A stretch of DNA of 64,000 nucleotides from Terrabacter aerolatus (GTDB lineage Bacteria > Actinomycetota > Actinomycetes > Actinomycetales > Dermatophilaceae), in NCBI RefSeq assembly GCF_007991735.1, contig NZ_BJYX01000003.1, positions 124,001 to 188,000 on the forward strand, in the 5' to 3' direction. Position 1 is the first letter of the stretch. Each line of letters opens with the position of its first letter. This document shows, in pieces, positions 17,925 to 27,075 of this stretch. Both the position numbers and the translations under genes were made by a program. The notes beneath the pieces were generated by a model that worked only from the letters and a program-made list of their open reading frames with translations, searched no databases and had not been told where the DNA came from.

Positions 17925-18245
17925 GTCCTCTCCCTTCCCGAGGACAGCCACGCTAGGCCGGGCGACGGGCGGGCCACCGACGTCATCCACAGGAGCTGAT
18001 CGGGCACCGCTGCGCCCCAAGGGAAACCGGAACACCCGGTCCCTGGCCGCTCAGGGCGCCAGGACGCCAGAACGCCAGAACGCCGCACCCCGGTCAGGGG
18101 TGCGGCGTTCGGGGCAGGAACGGCGGGGTCGAAGCGCCGCTACCGCCAGCCGCTGAAGGTGGAGCCAACGCGGCAGATCGAGGGAGGGTGGACAGGGAGC
18201 CGAAACACGGCATACACGGTCGACCGGGACCGTGGACCGGCGAGC
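17925..18245. other. Intergenic region between LysM gene and WXG-like gene
   Basis: 321 bp. It holds the terminator at 18078-18110, an octamer copy at 18208, a few imperfect repeats of cgccagaa near 18065-18085, and presumably the promoter of the WXG/DUF1023 pair (no convincing -10 seen). No gene was found. Confidence 0.6.
18078..18110. terminator. Terminator hairpin downstream of the LysM gene
   Basis: 14-bp perfect arms (18078-18091 and 18097-18110) with a 5-nt loop, about 135 bp past the LysM stop and upstream of the WXG-like operon. Confidence 0.75.
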
Positions 18246-18668
18246 TCAGCGAGCCGGGATGACGAGCTTCTGGCCGGTGTGGATGGCGGTGCTGCTCAGC
18301 GCGTTGGCGACCTGGAGCTCGACGACGCCCTCGGCGGTGGTCAGCTCCGGCAGCTCGTGGGCGGCGACCCCGGACAGCGTCTGACCCGCGCGCACCGTGA
18401 CGGTGCGTGGCTCGCCCGTGGCCGAGGCGAGCTGGCCGGCCAGACCCACCCCCAGGACGGAGACGACGGCAGCGACGAGCAGGGACACGACGAGCCGTCC
18501 GAACCGGGTCAGGCGCAGCGGAGGCTGCGCGGCACGAGCTGCGCGGGCGGCCCGCGCGGCGTCGGCCCCCGTGGGCACGAGGACGAGACGTGGCCGACCG
18601 GTCGACGGCGACCGCGTGGGCTCCTCGGCCTGCTGGTGACGAACGGCCTCGAGGACGATGGCGCTCAT
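18246..18668 (-). CDS. LysM membrane protein, SOS division-inhibitor type (ChiZ/YneA-like)
   Basis: 140 residues: a cytoplasmic Arg/Ala-rich N-terminus, one membrane helix (about 58-78, LVVSLLVAAVVSVLGVGLAG) and an external LysM domain (about 88-140, VRAGQTLSGVA to GQKLVIPAR). A LysM protein divergent from lexA is the actinobacterial arrangement of mycobacterial ChiZ (Rv2719c) and functionally resembles YneA of Bacillus, which delays division during DNA damage. ATG 18668 has ggggagg upstream. SOS boxes in the shared intergenic region predict damage induction. Confidence 0.85.
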   Translation of the reverse strand: MSAIVLEAVRHQQAEEPTRSPSTGRPRLVLVPTGADAARAARAARAAQPPLRLTRFGRLVVSLLVAAVVSVLGVGLAGQLASATGEPRTVTVRAGQTLSGVAAHELPELTTAEGVVELQVANALSSTAIHTGQKLVIPAR

Positions 18669-18695
18669 GGTGACCTCCCCTTGCTCCAGAACTGG

Positions 18696-18709
18696 CGAAC
18701 ACATGTTCG
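18696..18709. promoter_or_regulatory. SOS box 1 (LexA site)
   Basis: cgaacacatgttcg, a perfect match to the Gram-positive LexA operator CGAAC-N4-GTTCG, 28 bp upstream of the LysM start. Confidence 0.92.
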
Positions 18710-18731
18710 ATAGAACGTCTGTACGAGTTAT

Positions 18732-18745
18732 AGCACGTATGTTCG
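18732..18745. promoter_or_regulatory. SOS box 2, degenerate
   Basis: agcacgtatgttcg: a perfect right half-site and an imperfect left half. It is probably a weaker LexA site between the divergent promoters. Confidence 0.55.
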
Positions 18746-18764
18746 ATGAAGTCGAGACACGCCT

Positions 18765-18778
18765 CGAACAGGTGTTTG
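18765..18778. promoter_or_regulatory. SOS box 3, one mismatch
   Basis: cgaacaggtgtttg differs from the consensus at one base in the right half. It is the closest of the three to lexA and likely serves its autoregulation. Confidence 0.75.
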
Positions 18779-18896
18779 GCAACTGTGTTCGAACTCCGTA
18801 GTCTTTCCTCACACCACAGACCTCATCAGCCACCACCGACACTGGCCTCCCACCCGGCGTCACAGCGCGGCCTGACGAGCCGACGAAGGGGACACC

Positions 18897-19622
18897 ATGG
18901 GCGTGACCGAGCTTCCCGACCGCGAGACCGGCGACGGCCTGACCGTCCGCCAGCGGAGGGTGCTCGAGGTCATCCGCAACTCCGTCGACCGCCGCGGCTA
19001 CCCGCCGAGCATGCGCGAGATCGGCGACGCGGTCGGCCTGGCCAGCCCCTCGAGCGTCTCCCACCAGCTCAACGCGCTCGTCGCCAAGGGCTACCTGCGA
19101 CGCGACCCCAACCGGCCGCGGGCCCTCGAGGTCGTCTCCCCCGACGCGAAGGCGGAGGAGCTCGGCTACCGCGGGGGCGACGCCACCCCGCTGCGTCCGC
19201 GCGGGGACCAGTACGACACCGAGACCGACTCGGGTGACGCCCGGCCCGAGGCGTCCTACGTGCCGGTGCTGGGCCAGATCGCGGCCGGCGTCCCGATCAC
19301 GGCCGAGGAGGTCGTCGACGACGTCTTCCCGCTGCCCAAGCAGCTCGTGGGCGAGGGCGACCTCTTCCTGCTCAAGGTCAACGGCGACTCGATGGTCGAG
19401 GCCGCGATCTGTGACGGCGACTGGGTCGTCGTGCGCCAGCAGCAGCACGCCGACAACGGCGACGTCGTCGCGGCGATGCTCGACAACGAGGCGACCGTCA
19501 AGACGTTCAAGCGCAAGGACGGCCACGTCTGGCTCATGCCGCACAACCCCGACTTCTCCCCCATCGACGGCGACGACGCCACGATCCTCGGCAAGGTCAC
19601 CGCGGTCCTGCGCCGTCTCTGA
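18897..19622 (+). CDS. lexA: SOS repressor LexA
   Basis: 241 residues. The N-terminal winged helix (about 12-80) has the recognition region [15 protein letters not shown]. The C-terminal S24 autoprotease shows the Ala130-Gly131 cleavage bond in QIAAGVP, the nucleophile Ser165 in GDSM and Lys202 in TVKTF. RecA-stimulated self-cleavage lifts repression of SOS genes. ATG 18897 has gaagggg upstream. Three LexA-box-like sites lie between it and the divergent LysM gene. The linker (about 85-118) is acidic and longer than in E. coli, as is usual in actinobacteria. Confidence 0.97.
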   Translation: MGVTELPDRETGDGLTVRQRRVLEVIRNSVDRRGYPPSMREIGDAVGLASPSSVSHQLNALVAKGYLRRDPNRPRALEVVSPDAKAEELGYRGGDATPLRPRGDQYDTETDSGDARPEASYVPVLGQIAAGVPITAEEVVDDVFPLPKQLVGEGDLFLLKVNGDSMVEAAICDGDWVVVRQQQHADNGDVVAAMLDNEATVKTFKRKDGHVWLMPHNPDFSPIDGDDATILGKVTAVLRRL

Positions 19623-19631
19623 GGCCCATCG

Positions 19632-20576
19632 ATGCCCCTGACGTCGGACCTGCCCTCGGACCTGCCCTCGGACCCGTCGCTGCCGACGTCGCGCACCCGG
19701 GACGTCGTGCTCACCTACCGCTACCTGCGCGGGGCGATGATCGCGCTGCTGCTCCTGCTGCTGCTCTCGGTCGGCTACCAGTGGTGGTGGGAGACGGGCC
19801 ACTCGTGCTGGCTCGGGTCGATCAGCGCGTACTACTACACGCCCGCGCGCGCCGTCTTCGTCGGTTCGCTGTGCGCGCTCGGGGCCAGCCTCGTCGCCTA
19901 CAAGGGGCACTCTCCCGAGGAGGACGTGCTGCTGGGCTTCTCCGGGCTCATGGCCTTCGTCGTCGCCTTCGTGCCGACCGTCCCGGACGACCGGTGCGGT
20001 CCCAACGCCTACAGCCAGACCCCGGCCGAGATCGCCGCTGCCGTGCGCAACAACATCTGGTCGTTGGTTGTCGTGGCGGTGCTCTCGGCGGCCGTGACCG
20101 CCTGGCTCAAGCGCGGCGCGACGACGCGCAGCTCCTCGGAACGGCCGTCGGTGCGATCGGTGCTCGTCACCGTCGCCTGCGGGGCGGTCCTGCTGGGCGA
20201 GCTCGTCCTCTTCCTCGCGCTGCCCGACCGGTTCATCGCCCTCAGCCACGACATCGCTGCCGGCACCATGGTGGCCGGGGTTATCGCCGTCATGGTGCTC
20301 AGCGCGCTGCGGGCCGAGGAACGCCACCGGGGCGCCGACGAGGGCACGGTCTACAAGCGGCTCTACATCGCCATCGCCCTGGCGCTGGCGGCAGCCCTCG
20401 GTGTGACGGTCGTGGCCGCCCTGAGGGTGCACGGCTTCGACCACCTCGTGCTCATCGCCGAGGTCATCGTCATCGTGCTCTTTGCCGCCTACTGGGGCGT
20501 GCAGACCAAGGAGCTGTGGGACCTCCGCGCCTCCGACGGGGTCGAGGCGCGCGCGACGCGGTCGGTCGTCGAGTAG
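19632..20576 (+). CDS. Polytopic membrane protein, unknown function
   Basis: 314 residues with seven or so predicted membrane helices (for example ALLLLLLLSVGY, GLMAFVVAFVPTV, VLLGELVLFLAL, LIAEVIVIVLFAAYWGV). The N-terminus carries a short SDLPSDLPSDP repeat. An external loop with two Cys (HSCWLGSI and DDRCGPNAY) may form a disulfide. It resembles DUF998-like proteins in size and layout, but I cannot assign it. It starts 9 bp after lexA, so it may be read through from the SOS promoter. Confidence 0.75.
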   Translation: MPLTSDLPSDLPSDPSLPTSRTRDVVLTYRYLRGAMIALLLLLLLSVGYQWWWETGHSCWLGSISAYYYTPARAVFVGSLCALGASLVAYKGHSPEEDVLLGFSGLMAFVVAFVPTVPDDRCGPNAYSQTPAEIAAAVRNNIWSLVVVAVLSAAVTAWLKRGATTRSSSERPSVRSVLVTVACGAVLLGELVLFLALPDRFIALSHDIAAGTMVAGVIAVMVLSALRAEERHRGADEGTVYKRLYIAIALALAAALGVTVVAALRVHGFDHLVLIAEVIVIVLFAAYWGVQTKELWDLRASDGVEARATRSVVE

Positions 20577-20613
20577 CGGCACCGACGGGCCGCGCCGCCC
20601 TCCGCGACCTCCC

Positions 20614-21558
20614 TCAGTGGCCCAGCGCGGTTCGGAGTCCGGTCAGGGTCGGGCCGAGCGGGGCGTGCAGGCGCAGGGTCGCCTCGGCATCCCCGCGCGT
20701 CGCCGACCGCGTCACGATGGCGACCGGCACGTCGCGCTGGTGGGCGCGGCGGACGAACCGGTAGCCGCTCATGACCGACAGCGACGAGCCGAGCACGAGA
20801 ACGGCGCCGGCCGTCTCGACGAGCGAGAAGCACTGCTCGACCACGGACTTGGGCACCGACTCACCGAAGAAGACGACGTCGGGCTTGACGGTGTCGTGGC
20901 CGCAGACGAGGCAGCGTGGGGCGTGGAAGGACTCGACGAGGGCGTCCGCGAGCACGATGTCGCCGTCGGGTCGGACCTGCTCCCCCCACTGCGAGCCGAC
21001 GGCGTGGGCCATCTGCGCGAAGCGCTCCATGAAGCCGGGGTTCGCCTCGGTCATCCTCTCGTGCAGACCGACTCGCGTGGTGTACTCACCACAGTTGAGA
21101 CAGACGGCCCGGTCGAGCGAGCCGTGCAGCTCGATGACGTCCGTCGCGCCGGCAGCCTGGTGCAGGCCGTCGACGTTCTGGGTGATGACCGGCCCGACGT
21201 AGCCCGCGCGCTGCAGGTCGGTGACGACGCGGTGGCCCTCGTTGGGTTCGGCCGCGTTGAACCGCTGCCAACCGATGTAGCTCCGTGCCCAGTAGCGGCG
21301 CCGGGCCGCGCTCGACCCGGCGAACTCCCCGTACGTCATCGGCTCGACTCGGCGCGTCCCGTCCGGTCCCCGGTAGTCGGGGATGCCCGACTCCGTCGAG
21401 AGGCCGGCCCCGGAGAGGACCACGACGCCGCCACCGCTGACGAGGTCGACGAGGTCGTCGAACGTGCCGAGGTCGTGCGTCTCGAGGGGCAGGGTGCGCG
21501 TCGTGGAGAGCCGTGTCGTCGCGGTCGACTGCGGGGGTATGCCGTTCGGCTGCTGCAC
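20614..21558 (-). CDS. Sirtuin, NAD-dependent protein deacylase (Sir2 family)
   Basis: 314 residues. Family motifs are all present: GAGLSTESGIPDYR (50-63), TQNVDGLHQ (126-134), catalytic His145 in HGS, and zinc ligands CLNC (153/156) and CLVC. The enzyme removes acyl groups from lysines using NAD+. The extended Zn-module insertion (about 160-215) and overall form suggest a class II (SIRT4-like) member. GTG 21558 is preceded by TAGGCT at 6 nt, so it is probably leaderless. The octamer at 21537 sits in codons 5-7 and forces the rare codon ATA. It is divergent from the LysR gene. Confidence 0.93.
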   Translation of the reverse strand: MQQPNGIPPQSTATTRLSTTRTLPLETHDLGTFDDLVDLVSGGGVVVLSGAGLSTESGIPDYRGPDGTRRVEPMTYGEFAGSSAARRRYWARSYIGWQRFNAAEPNEGHRVVTDLQRAGYVGPVITQNVDGLHQAAGATDVIELHGSLDRAVCLNCGEYTTRVGLHERMTEANPGFMERFAQMAHAVGSQWGEQVRPDGDIVLADALVESFHAPRCLVCGHDTVKPDVVFFGESVPKSVVEQCFSLVETAGAVLVLGSSLSVMSGYRFVRRAHQRDVPVAIVTRSATRGDAEATLRLHAPLGPTLTGLRTALGH

Positions 21559-21564
21559 CCTTCC

Positions 21565-21570
21565 AGCCTA
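21565..21570 (-). promoter_or_regulatory. -10 element of the sirtuin gene (leaderless)
   Basis: TAGGCT on the minus strand, 6 nt before GTG 21558. Confidence 0.55.
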
Positions 21571-21630
21571 CGGGTCACGCGCCGACCCCTTTCGAGCAGC
21601 CGGTTGAGAGCCGTTTCCATAATCACCCGT

Positions 21631-21636
21631 TATGAT
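21631..21636 (+). promoter_or_regulatory. -10 element of the LysR gene (leaderless)
   Basis: TATGAT, 6 nt before ATG 21643, one of the best -10 boxes in the window. An inverted repeat ataa-N7-ttat at 21619-21633 overlaps it and is a plausible LysR autoregulatory site. Confidence 0.65.
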
Positions 21637-21642
21637 TGGTCC

Positions 21643-22590
21643 ATGATCGATGCTGCCGGCCTGCGGGTCATGAAGGCCATTGCCGACGAGGGAAGCTTCA
21701 CGAGCGCCGCCAACGCGCTCGGCTTCACCCAGCCGGCCATCTCCCAGATGGTCCGCCGGCTCGAGCAGCGCACCGGGACCGTCCTCGTCGAGCGCTACGG
21801 CCGACAGGTCCGGCTCACCGAGGCCGGTCAGGTGCTGGCCCGCCACGCCGTCGGCGTCCTCGCGGCACTCGACGCGGCGGAGGAGGAGATCACGGCGATC
21901 GCCGGCCTGCGCGCCGGTCGGGTGCGCCTGCAGGCCTTCCCCAGCTCCTCGGCCACCCTCGTGCCGCGGACGCTCGCCATCCTCAAGGCTCGCCACCCCG
22001 ACATCACCGTGACCTTCACCGAGGCCGAGCCGCCGGAGTCCCTGGCCGCCCTGCGTCGGGGCGACTGCGACGTCGCCGTCGCGTTCGCCTACGAGGGCGG
22101 TGACCTCGGGGAGCTCGAGGAGGACCTCTCGCTGCTCGTCACCCGCCGTCTCCTGGACGACGAGGTCCGGCTCGTCGTGCCCCGCACGCACCCGCACGCG
22201 GAGGACGAGGCCGCGACGCTGGCCGACTTCTCGGGCGAGGAGTGGATCGCCGGCTGTCCCCGCTGTCGCGGTCACCTGCTCGCCCTCGCCGACACGGCCG
22301 GCTTCCGGCCCAACGTCGCGTTCGAGACCGAGGACTACGTCGCCCAGCTCGGGCTCGTCACGGCCGGGCTCGGCGTCGCCCTCGTGCCCGACCTCATCCT
22401 CAACGCCGCCAAGCACGACGAGGTCGCGACGCTGCCGCTCTCCCCCGCCTCGCGCCGCCAGATCCTCGCGGTCACGACGCCGGACCTGCTGCGGGTGCCG
22501 GCCGTCGCCGCCGCCCTCGACGCCCTGTGCGAGGCGGCCGGGGCCGACCCCGGCGTCTCCCCCGCCCACCTCGTGGGCGGGGAGGCCTGA
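21643..22590 (+). CDS. LysR-family transcriptional regulator
   Basis: 315 residues. The winged HTH is at 1-60 ([20 protein letters not shown]), followed by a linker helix and a periplasmic-binding-protein-like effector domain (about 90-300). The effector half contains CPRC, an unusual Cys pair that might respond to redox or metal. It is divergent from the sirtuin gene (84 bp between starts) and lies 64 bp before the AhpD-like gene in the same direction; either could be a target. ATG 21643 appears leaderless. Confidence 0.9.
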   Translation: MIDAAGLRVMKAIADEGSFTSAANALGFTQPAISQMVRRLEQRTGTVLVERYGRQVRLTEAGQVLARHAVGVLAALDAAEEEITAIAGLRAGRVRLQAFPSSSATLVPRTLAILKARHPDITVTFTEAEPPESLAALRRGDCDVAVAFAYEGGDLGELEEDLSLLVTRRLLDDEVRLVVPRTHPHAEDEAATLADFSGEEWIAGCPRCRGHLLALADTAGFRPNVAFETEDYVAQLGLVTAGLGVALVPDLILNAAKHDEVATLPLSPASRRQILAVTTPDLLRVPAVAAALDALCEAAGADPGVSPAHLVGGEA

Positions 22591-22642
22591 CGGCCGGTCG
22601 TCCGTGGGCGGCGCGCCACGGGCGCGCGGCACCCACCCGGCA

Positions 22643-22648
22643 TACGGT
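22643..22648 (+). promoter_or_regulatory. -10 element overlapping an octamer copy
   Basis: TACGGT, 6 nt before ATG 22655. Its first three bases are the end of the octamer at 22638-22645. Confidence 0.5.
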
Positions 22649-22654
22649 GGCCTC

Positions 22655-23236
22655 ATGGGTGACCGCCAGCGCATCTCCTACCTGCCCGTGCCCGAGCGCG
22701 ACGACGTCCCGGAGGGCGTGAGCCGCCTCTGGGACAAGGCGCAGGAGGCCTTCGGGTTCGTGCCCAACGTCTTCCGGGCCCAAGCGGTCAACGGCGAGCA
22801 GTTCCTCGCGTGGTGGGGCTACTTCAACCTCCTCGTCAACAAGGAGGGCCACCTGAGCAACGCCGACCGCGAGCTCCTCGCCGTCGTCGTCAGCAGCGTC
22901 AACCGCTGCACGTACTGCGAGGTGAGCCACGGCGCGGCCCTCCGGGAGCACACGTCGGACCCCGAGACCGCTGACCTCGTCGCCTCGAACTGGCGACAGG
23001 CGGGGCTCGCCGAGCGGGAGTACGCGATGGCCTCGTACGCCGAACGGCTGACCCTCCGTCCCGCCGAGGTCACGGAGGCCGACCTCGCTCCGCTGCGAGC
23101 CGCCGGGCTCGATGACCACCAGGTGGTCGAGCTCGTCCAGGTCGTCGGGATGTTCAACCTCACGAACCGCGTGTCGACGGCTCTGGGCTTCGTGCCCAAC
23201 GCGGAGTACCACTCCAGCGGCAGAGCGACCTCGTGA
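22655..23236 (+). CDS. AhpD-like peroxidase-related (carboxymuconolactone decarboxylase family) protein
   Basis: 193 residues, all helical. The AhpD core motif is CTYCEVSHG (Cys85, Cys88, His92), the catalytic pair of alkylhydroperoxidase-type enzymes. The N-terminal RISYLPVPE and GFVPNVF match the larger uncharacterised peroxidase-related subgroup. It likely reduces peroxides using a thiol donor. Its stop overlaps the GTG of the gamma-glutamyltransferase (GTGA), which suggests a link to thiol or gamma-glutamyl metabolism. Confidence 0.87.
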   Translation: MGDRQRISYLPVPERDDVPEGVSRLWDKAQEAFGFVPNVFRAQAVNGEQFLAWWGYFNLLVNKEGHLSNADRELLAVVVSSVNRCTYCEVSHGAALREHTSDPETADLVASNWRQAGLAEREYAMASYAERLTLRPAEVTEADLAPLRAAGLDDHQVVELVQVVGMFNLTNRVSTALGFVPNAEYHSSGRATS

Positions 23237-24756
23237 ACCGGGTGGCGCTCGCCGCGCCGGGTCCGGCGGCCCTGCAGGCGGGGCTCGAGGTGGCGGCCGA
23301 GGGCGGGAACGCCGTCGACGCGGCGATCGCCGCGTCCTTGGCCGCCATGAGCACCGAGCCCGGGGTCGTCAGCCTGATGGGTGGTGCGTTCGTCAACGTG
23401 TGGCTCGCGGGCGAGGACCCCGTTGTCATCGACGGCAACGTCGAGATGCCGGGCCGGGGGCTGGACCCGTCGGCCTTCGGTCACGGCGTGCGACAGGTCC
23501 CGACCACCTACGGCGGCGGCGTGACCATCGGGGCGGGACACGCGGCGGTCGCGAACTCCGGTGCGGTGCAAGCGCTCTCGGCCGCCCGGGACCGATTCGG
23601 CACCGTGCCCTGGCGGCGGCTCGTGGAGCCCTCGGCCCGCATCTGCCGTGAGGGCTACCGGATCGGCGCGGCCGCCGCCCTCTACCTCGGTATCGTGCGG
23701 GACACGCTCTTCGGGTACGACCCGGAGGCCCACGCGCTCGTGACCGGGGCCGACGGTGGGCCGCTCGAGCCGGGTGAGACCTCCCTCAACGTCGACCTCG
23801 CCGACATCCTCGACCTCCTTGCAGCACAAGGGGCCTCGCTCTTCACGACCGGAGCCGTCGGACGCGTGCTCGTCGAGGACATGGCCGCGAACGGCGGCCT
23901 CATCACGGCGGCCGACCTCACGGCATACGAGCCCATCGTGCGTGAACCGACGATACGGACCGTCGGTACGTGGACCATCGCCCTCAACCCGCCCCCGTCC
24001 GTGGGCGGCCCGATGCTCGCGGCCATGCTCGGTCAGCTGGCGCGCCACGAGGACTGGACCTGGACCGAGGTCATCGAGATCCAGCGCCGGGTACTGGCCT
24101 ACCGCCTCTCCGTCCACGACCGGTCCCGCGACCTCGACGCCGACGGCCACGCCCTCCTCGAGGCGGTGGAGCGGCACGGGCTGGCAGGGCTGCCCACCTC
24201 GGCGTCCACCGCGCACGTCTCGGCCGTGGACGAGCACGGGAACGCCTGTGCGATCACGATGTCGTGCGGATACGGGGCCGGCATGGTCGTCCCCGGAACC
24301 GGCATCCTGCTCAACAACGCCCTCGGTGAACCGGAGCTCAACCGGCTCGGCATCCACGCCGTGCCACCGGGCACGCGGCTCGCCTCGAACATGGCACCGA
24401 CGACCGGACGGAGCTCCGCCGGCACCGCGCTCGCGGTGGGCTCTCCCGGCGCCGACCGGATCACGACGGCCCTCATGCAGGTGCTCGGCCGAGGGCTCCT
24501 GCGCGGGGACGACCTCCAGCACTCGATCGACGCGCCACGGCTGCACGTGAGCTTCCCGGAGGACGGCTCCCCGCGCGTCGAGCACGAGCCCTCGGACGAC
24601 ATCGCGGCAGCCGTCGAGGCGAGCGGCCTGCCGTCGCACCGGTTCCCGGGTCCGCACATGTACTTCGGCGGGGTCGGCGCGGCGGTGCTCGGGCCCGACG
24701 GACTCGTCGCCGCCGGTGACGCGAGACGGGAGGGGTCGGTGGGGGTATCTCCATGA
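23233..24756 (+). CDS. Gamma-glutamyltransferase family protein
   Basis: 507 residues of the Ntn-hydrolase GGT family, which self-cleaves to expose a Thr nucleophile. Here the likely nucleophile is the Thr in [16 protein letters not shown], with the downstream [12 protein letters not shown] region. There is no signal peptide, unlike classical periplasmic GGT, so it should act in the cytosol. It begins close to the conserved core and is somewhat shorter than the usual 550-580. It is translationally coupled to the AhpD-like gene. The substrate could be a gamma-glutamyl amide rather than glutathione, which many actinobacteria lack. Confidence 0.88.
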   Translation: MNRVALAAPGPAALQAGLEVAAEGGNAVDAAIAASLAAMSTEPGVVSLMGGAFVNVWLAGEDPVVIDGNVEMPGRGLDPSAFGHGVRQVPTTYGGGVTIGAGHAAVANSGAVQALSAARDRFGTVPWRRLVEPSARICREGYRIGAAAALYLGIVRDTLFGYDPEAHALVTGADGGPLEPGETSLNVDLADILDLLAAQGASLFTTGAVGRVLVEDMAANGGLITAADLTAYEPIVREPTIRTVGTWTIALNPPPSVGGPMLAAMLGQLARHEDWTWTEVIEIQRRVLAYRLSVHDRSRDLDADGHALLEAVERHGLAGLPTSASTAHVSAVDEHGNACAITMSCGYGAGMVVPGTGILLNNALGEPELNRLGIHAVPPGTRLASNMAPTTGRSSAGTALAVGSPGADRITTALMQVLGRGLLRGDDLQHSIDAPRLHVSFPEDGSPRVEHEPSDDIAAAVEASGLPSHRFPGPHMYFGGVGAAVLGPDGLVAAGDARREGSVGVSP

Positions 24757-24834
24757 GGGTGCGTTGCGCCCTCCCATCCGACGCGCGGCCGGCACCGAAT
24801 CATCTCGAGTCGACCCCAACGAGAGGCCACCCCG

Positions 24835-26160
24835 ATGACCATGACCGACGACCGCCCCGACGCTCCCGCCCCCTCCGCGGCGTCCTCCCGCCCGAACGGC
24901 ATCGCCGCCCGGCTGGCGGCCGTCGTCGAGCCGCTCTTCGGCGGGCAGCTCCCCGTGCGCCTCAAGGCGTGGGACGGCACCGTCGCCGGGCCGGCCGACG
25001 CCCCCACCGTCGTCCTGCGCGACCCCGCCGCCCTGCGCCGACTCGTGCGCCATCCCGGCGAGCTCGGCCTCGCGCAGGCCTACGTCACCGGCGAGCTCGA
25101 CGTGGAGGGCGACCTGCTCGAGGGCTTCCGGCGCGTCTGGTCGACGGCCCGCACGCTCACGGGCGGCCGACCGTCGGCCGGCACCGTGGCCGCCGTCGCG
25201 AAGAACGGCATCCGAACGGCCTTCGACCTCGGCGTCGTCGGCCTGCCGCCGGAGCCGCCCGTCTCGCAGGCCCGCCTGCGTGGCCGGCTCCACACCAAGA
25301 CCCGCGACCGCAGCGCCATCGAGCACCACTACAACCTCTCCAACGAGTTCTACTCGCTCATCCTCGACCCGCACATGGCCTACTCGTGCGGCTACTGGAC
25401 GAGCACGGAGTCCGGCTACACCGTCGAGGACTCGCAGCGCGACAAGCTCGACCTCGTGTGCCGCAAGCTCGGCATCGAGCCCGGCAGCCGCCACCTCGAC
25501 ATCGGCTGCGGCTGGGGCTCGCTGTCGCTCCACGCCGCCGAGAAGTTCGGCGCCCGCGTCGTCGGCGTCACCATCTCGAGCGAGCAGAAGGCGTTCATCG
25601 ACGAGCGAATCCGCGAGCGCGGCCTCCAGGACCGCGTCGAGATCCGGCTCCAGGACTACCGCGAGGTGCCGGACGGACCCTTCGACACCATCTCCTCGAT
25701 CGAGATGGGCGAGCACGTCGGGCAGAAGAACTACCCCACGTTCACCGGGCAGATCCGCCGGCTGCTCCGACCGGGCGGCCGCGCCCTGATCCAGCAGATG
25801 TCGCGCACGACCCGTCCCGGCGGAGGCCCCTTCATCGAGGCCTTCATCGCGCCCGACATGCACATGCGTCCCGTCGGCGAGACCGTCGACCTCATCGAGC
25901 AGGCCGGGCTCGAGGTCCGTGACGTGCACGCGCTGCGCGAGCACTACGTGTGGACCGTCAACGCCTGGTACGACACGTTCGAGGCGAACTGGGACAAGGT
26001 CGTCGAGATGGTCGGCGAGGAGGTCGGGCGCGTGTGGCGCCTCTACCTCGTCGGCGGCGCGCTCGCCTTCGAGGAGGGCCGCATGGGTGTCGACCAGATC
26101 CTCGCCGTCAAGCCGACGGCCGACGGCCGCAGCGGTATGCCGCCCGTCCGGGCCTGGTGA
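24835..26160 (+). CDS. Cyclopropane-fatty-acyl-phospholipid synthase family methyltransferase
   Basis: 441 residues. The N-terminal domain (about 15-140) is the lipid-binding part; the SAM-dependent methyltransferase part has LDIGCGWGSL near residue 220. RSAIEHHYNLSNEFY, MAYSCGYW and IEMGEHVG match CFA synthases. It adds a methylene or methyl group to unsaturated acyl chains in membrane lipids. The stop overlaps the GTG of the DUF1295 gene. The octamer at 26135 lies just before the stop. Confidence 0.92.
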   Translation: MTMTDDRPDAPAPSAASSRPNGIAARLAAVVEPLFGGQLPVRLKAWDGTVAGPADAPTVVLRDPAALRRLVRHPGELGLAQAYVTGELDVEGDLLEGFRRVWSTARTLTGGRPSAGTVAAVAKNGIRTAFDLGVVGLPPEPPVSQARLRGRLHTKTRDRSAIEHHYNLSNEFYSLILDPHMAYSCGYWTSTESGYTVEDSQRDKLDLVCRKLGIEPGSRHLDIGCGWGSLSLHAAEKFGARVVGVTISSEQKAFIDERIRERGLQDRVEIRLQDYREVPDGPFDTISSIEMGEHVGQKNYPTFTGQIRRLLRPGGRALIQQMSRTTRPGGGPFIEAFIAPDMHMRPVGETVDLIEQAGLEVRDVHALREHYVWTVNAWYDTFEANWDKVVEMVGEEVGRVWRLYLVGGALAFEEGRMGVDQILAVKPTADGRSGMPPVRAW

Positions 26161-27041
26161 CCACCGTGACGTCGGTCTGGACGACCGTCGCCCCCGTCGT
26201 GGCTCCGGCGGCCGAGGCCGCGGGTTTCGACGGCGGGGCGTTCGGGCGCACCCTGCTGCTCACCGCTCTGGCCGTCGTCGTCGTCCTCGCCGTCACCTTC
26301 GCGGTGGCCCTACGGGTCGGCAAGCAGGCCGTCATCGACGTGACGTGGGGGCTGGGCTTCGTCGCCATCGCCCTCACGGCCTTCGTCACGAGTGGCGGTC
26401 ACGGCGACGGGCTGCGCCGCTGGCTCGCCCTCGTGCTCACCGCCCTCTGGGGGCTGCGCCTGGCGGGACACATCTTCAGCCGGTCGCGGGGCAAGGGTGA
26501 GGACCCGCGCTACGAGGCGATGCTCGAGCGCGCCGACGGCAACCCGAACGCGTACGCCGTGCTGCACATCTACCTGCCGCAGGGCCTCATCATGTGGTTC
26601 GTCTCGCTGCCGGTCCAGATCGCGATGTTCGTCGAGGGCGGCATCGGCTGGGTGCTGTGGCTCGGGGTCGTCGTGTGGGCCGTCGGCTTCTTCTTCGAGT
26701 CGGTCGGTGACCTGCAGCTGACGCGCTTCCGCAACGACCCCGCCAACAAGGGCACCGTGCTCGACACGGGGCTGTGGCGCTACACCCGGCACCCGAACTA
26801 CTTCGGCGACGCGAGCGTCTGGACGGGGCTCTTCCTCGTCGCGGCGAGCGCGTGGCCCGGCGTGCTGACGATCCTCTCGCCGGCCGTCATGGTGTGGAAC
26901 CTCTACGGCGGCACCGGCAAGAAGCTGCTCGAGAAGGACATCGGTGACCGCCGCCCGGACTACGCCGACTACGTGCGCCGCACGAGCGGCTTCTTCCCGT
27001 GGCCACCGAAGCCCGCCGACCCGTCGGTCGAGCGGGACTGA
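26157..27041 (+). CDS. DUF1295 membrane protein (steroid 5-alpha-reductase fold)
   Basis: 294 residues with about seven membrane helices. The C-terminal region GLWRYTRHPNYFGDASVWTG and the DYADYVRRTSGFFPWPP tail are the hallmark of the isoprenylcysteine methyltransferase/5-alpha-reductase fold, as in DUF1295. It is coupled by GTGA to the CFA-synthase-like gene. Inference: it modifies or reduces the same lipid product. The in-frame GTG at 26166 is an alternative start. Confidence 0.87.
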   Translation: MTTVTSVWTTVAPVVAPAAEAAGFDGGAFGRTLLLTALAVVVVLAVTFAVALRVGKQAVIDVTWGLGFVAIALTAFVTSGGHGDGLRRWLALVLTALWGLRLAGHIFSRSRGKGEDPRYEAMLERADGNPNAYAVLHIYLPQGLIMWFVSLPVQIAMFVEGGIGWVLWLGVVVWAVGFFFESVGDLQLTRFRNDPANKGTVLDTGLWRYTRHPNYFGDASVWTGLFLVAASAWPGVLTILSPAVMVWNLYGGTGKKLLEKDIGDRRPDYADYVRRTSGFFPWPPKPADPSVERD

Positions 27042-27075
27042 CGACACCCGCTGCGGGTCAGGGATGATGGGCGGC

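Noticed and set aside
22819-25944. 1041-codon minus-strand frame across the AhpD-like, GGT and CFA genes
   Set aside because: It crosses three well-identified + strand genes and shows no protein family.
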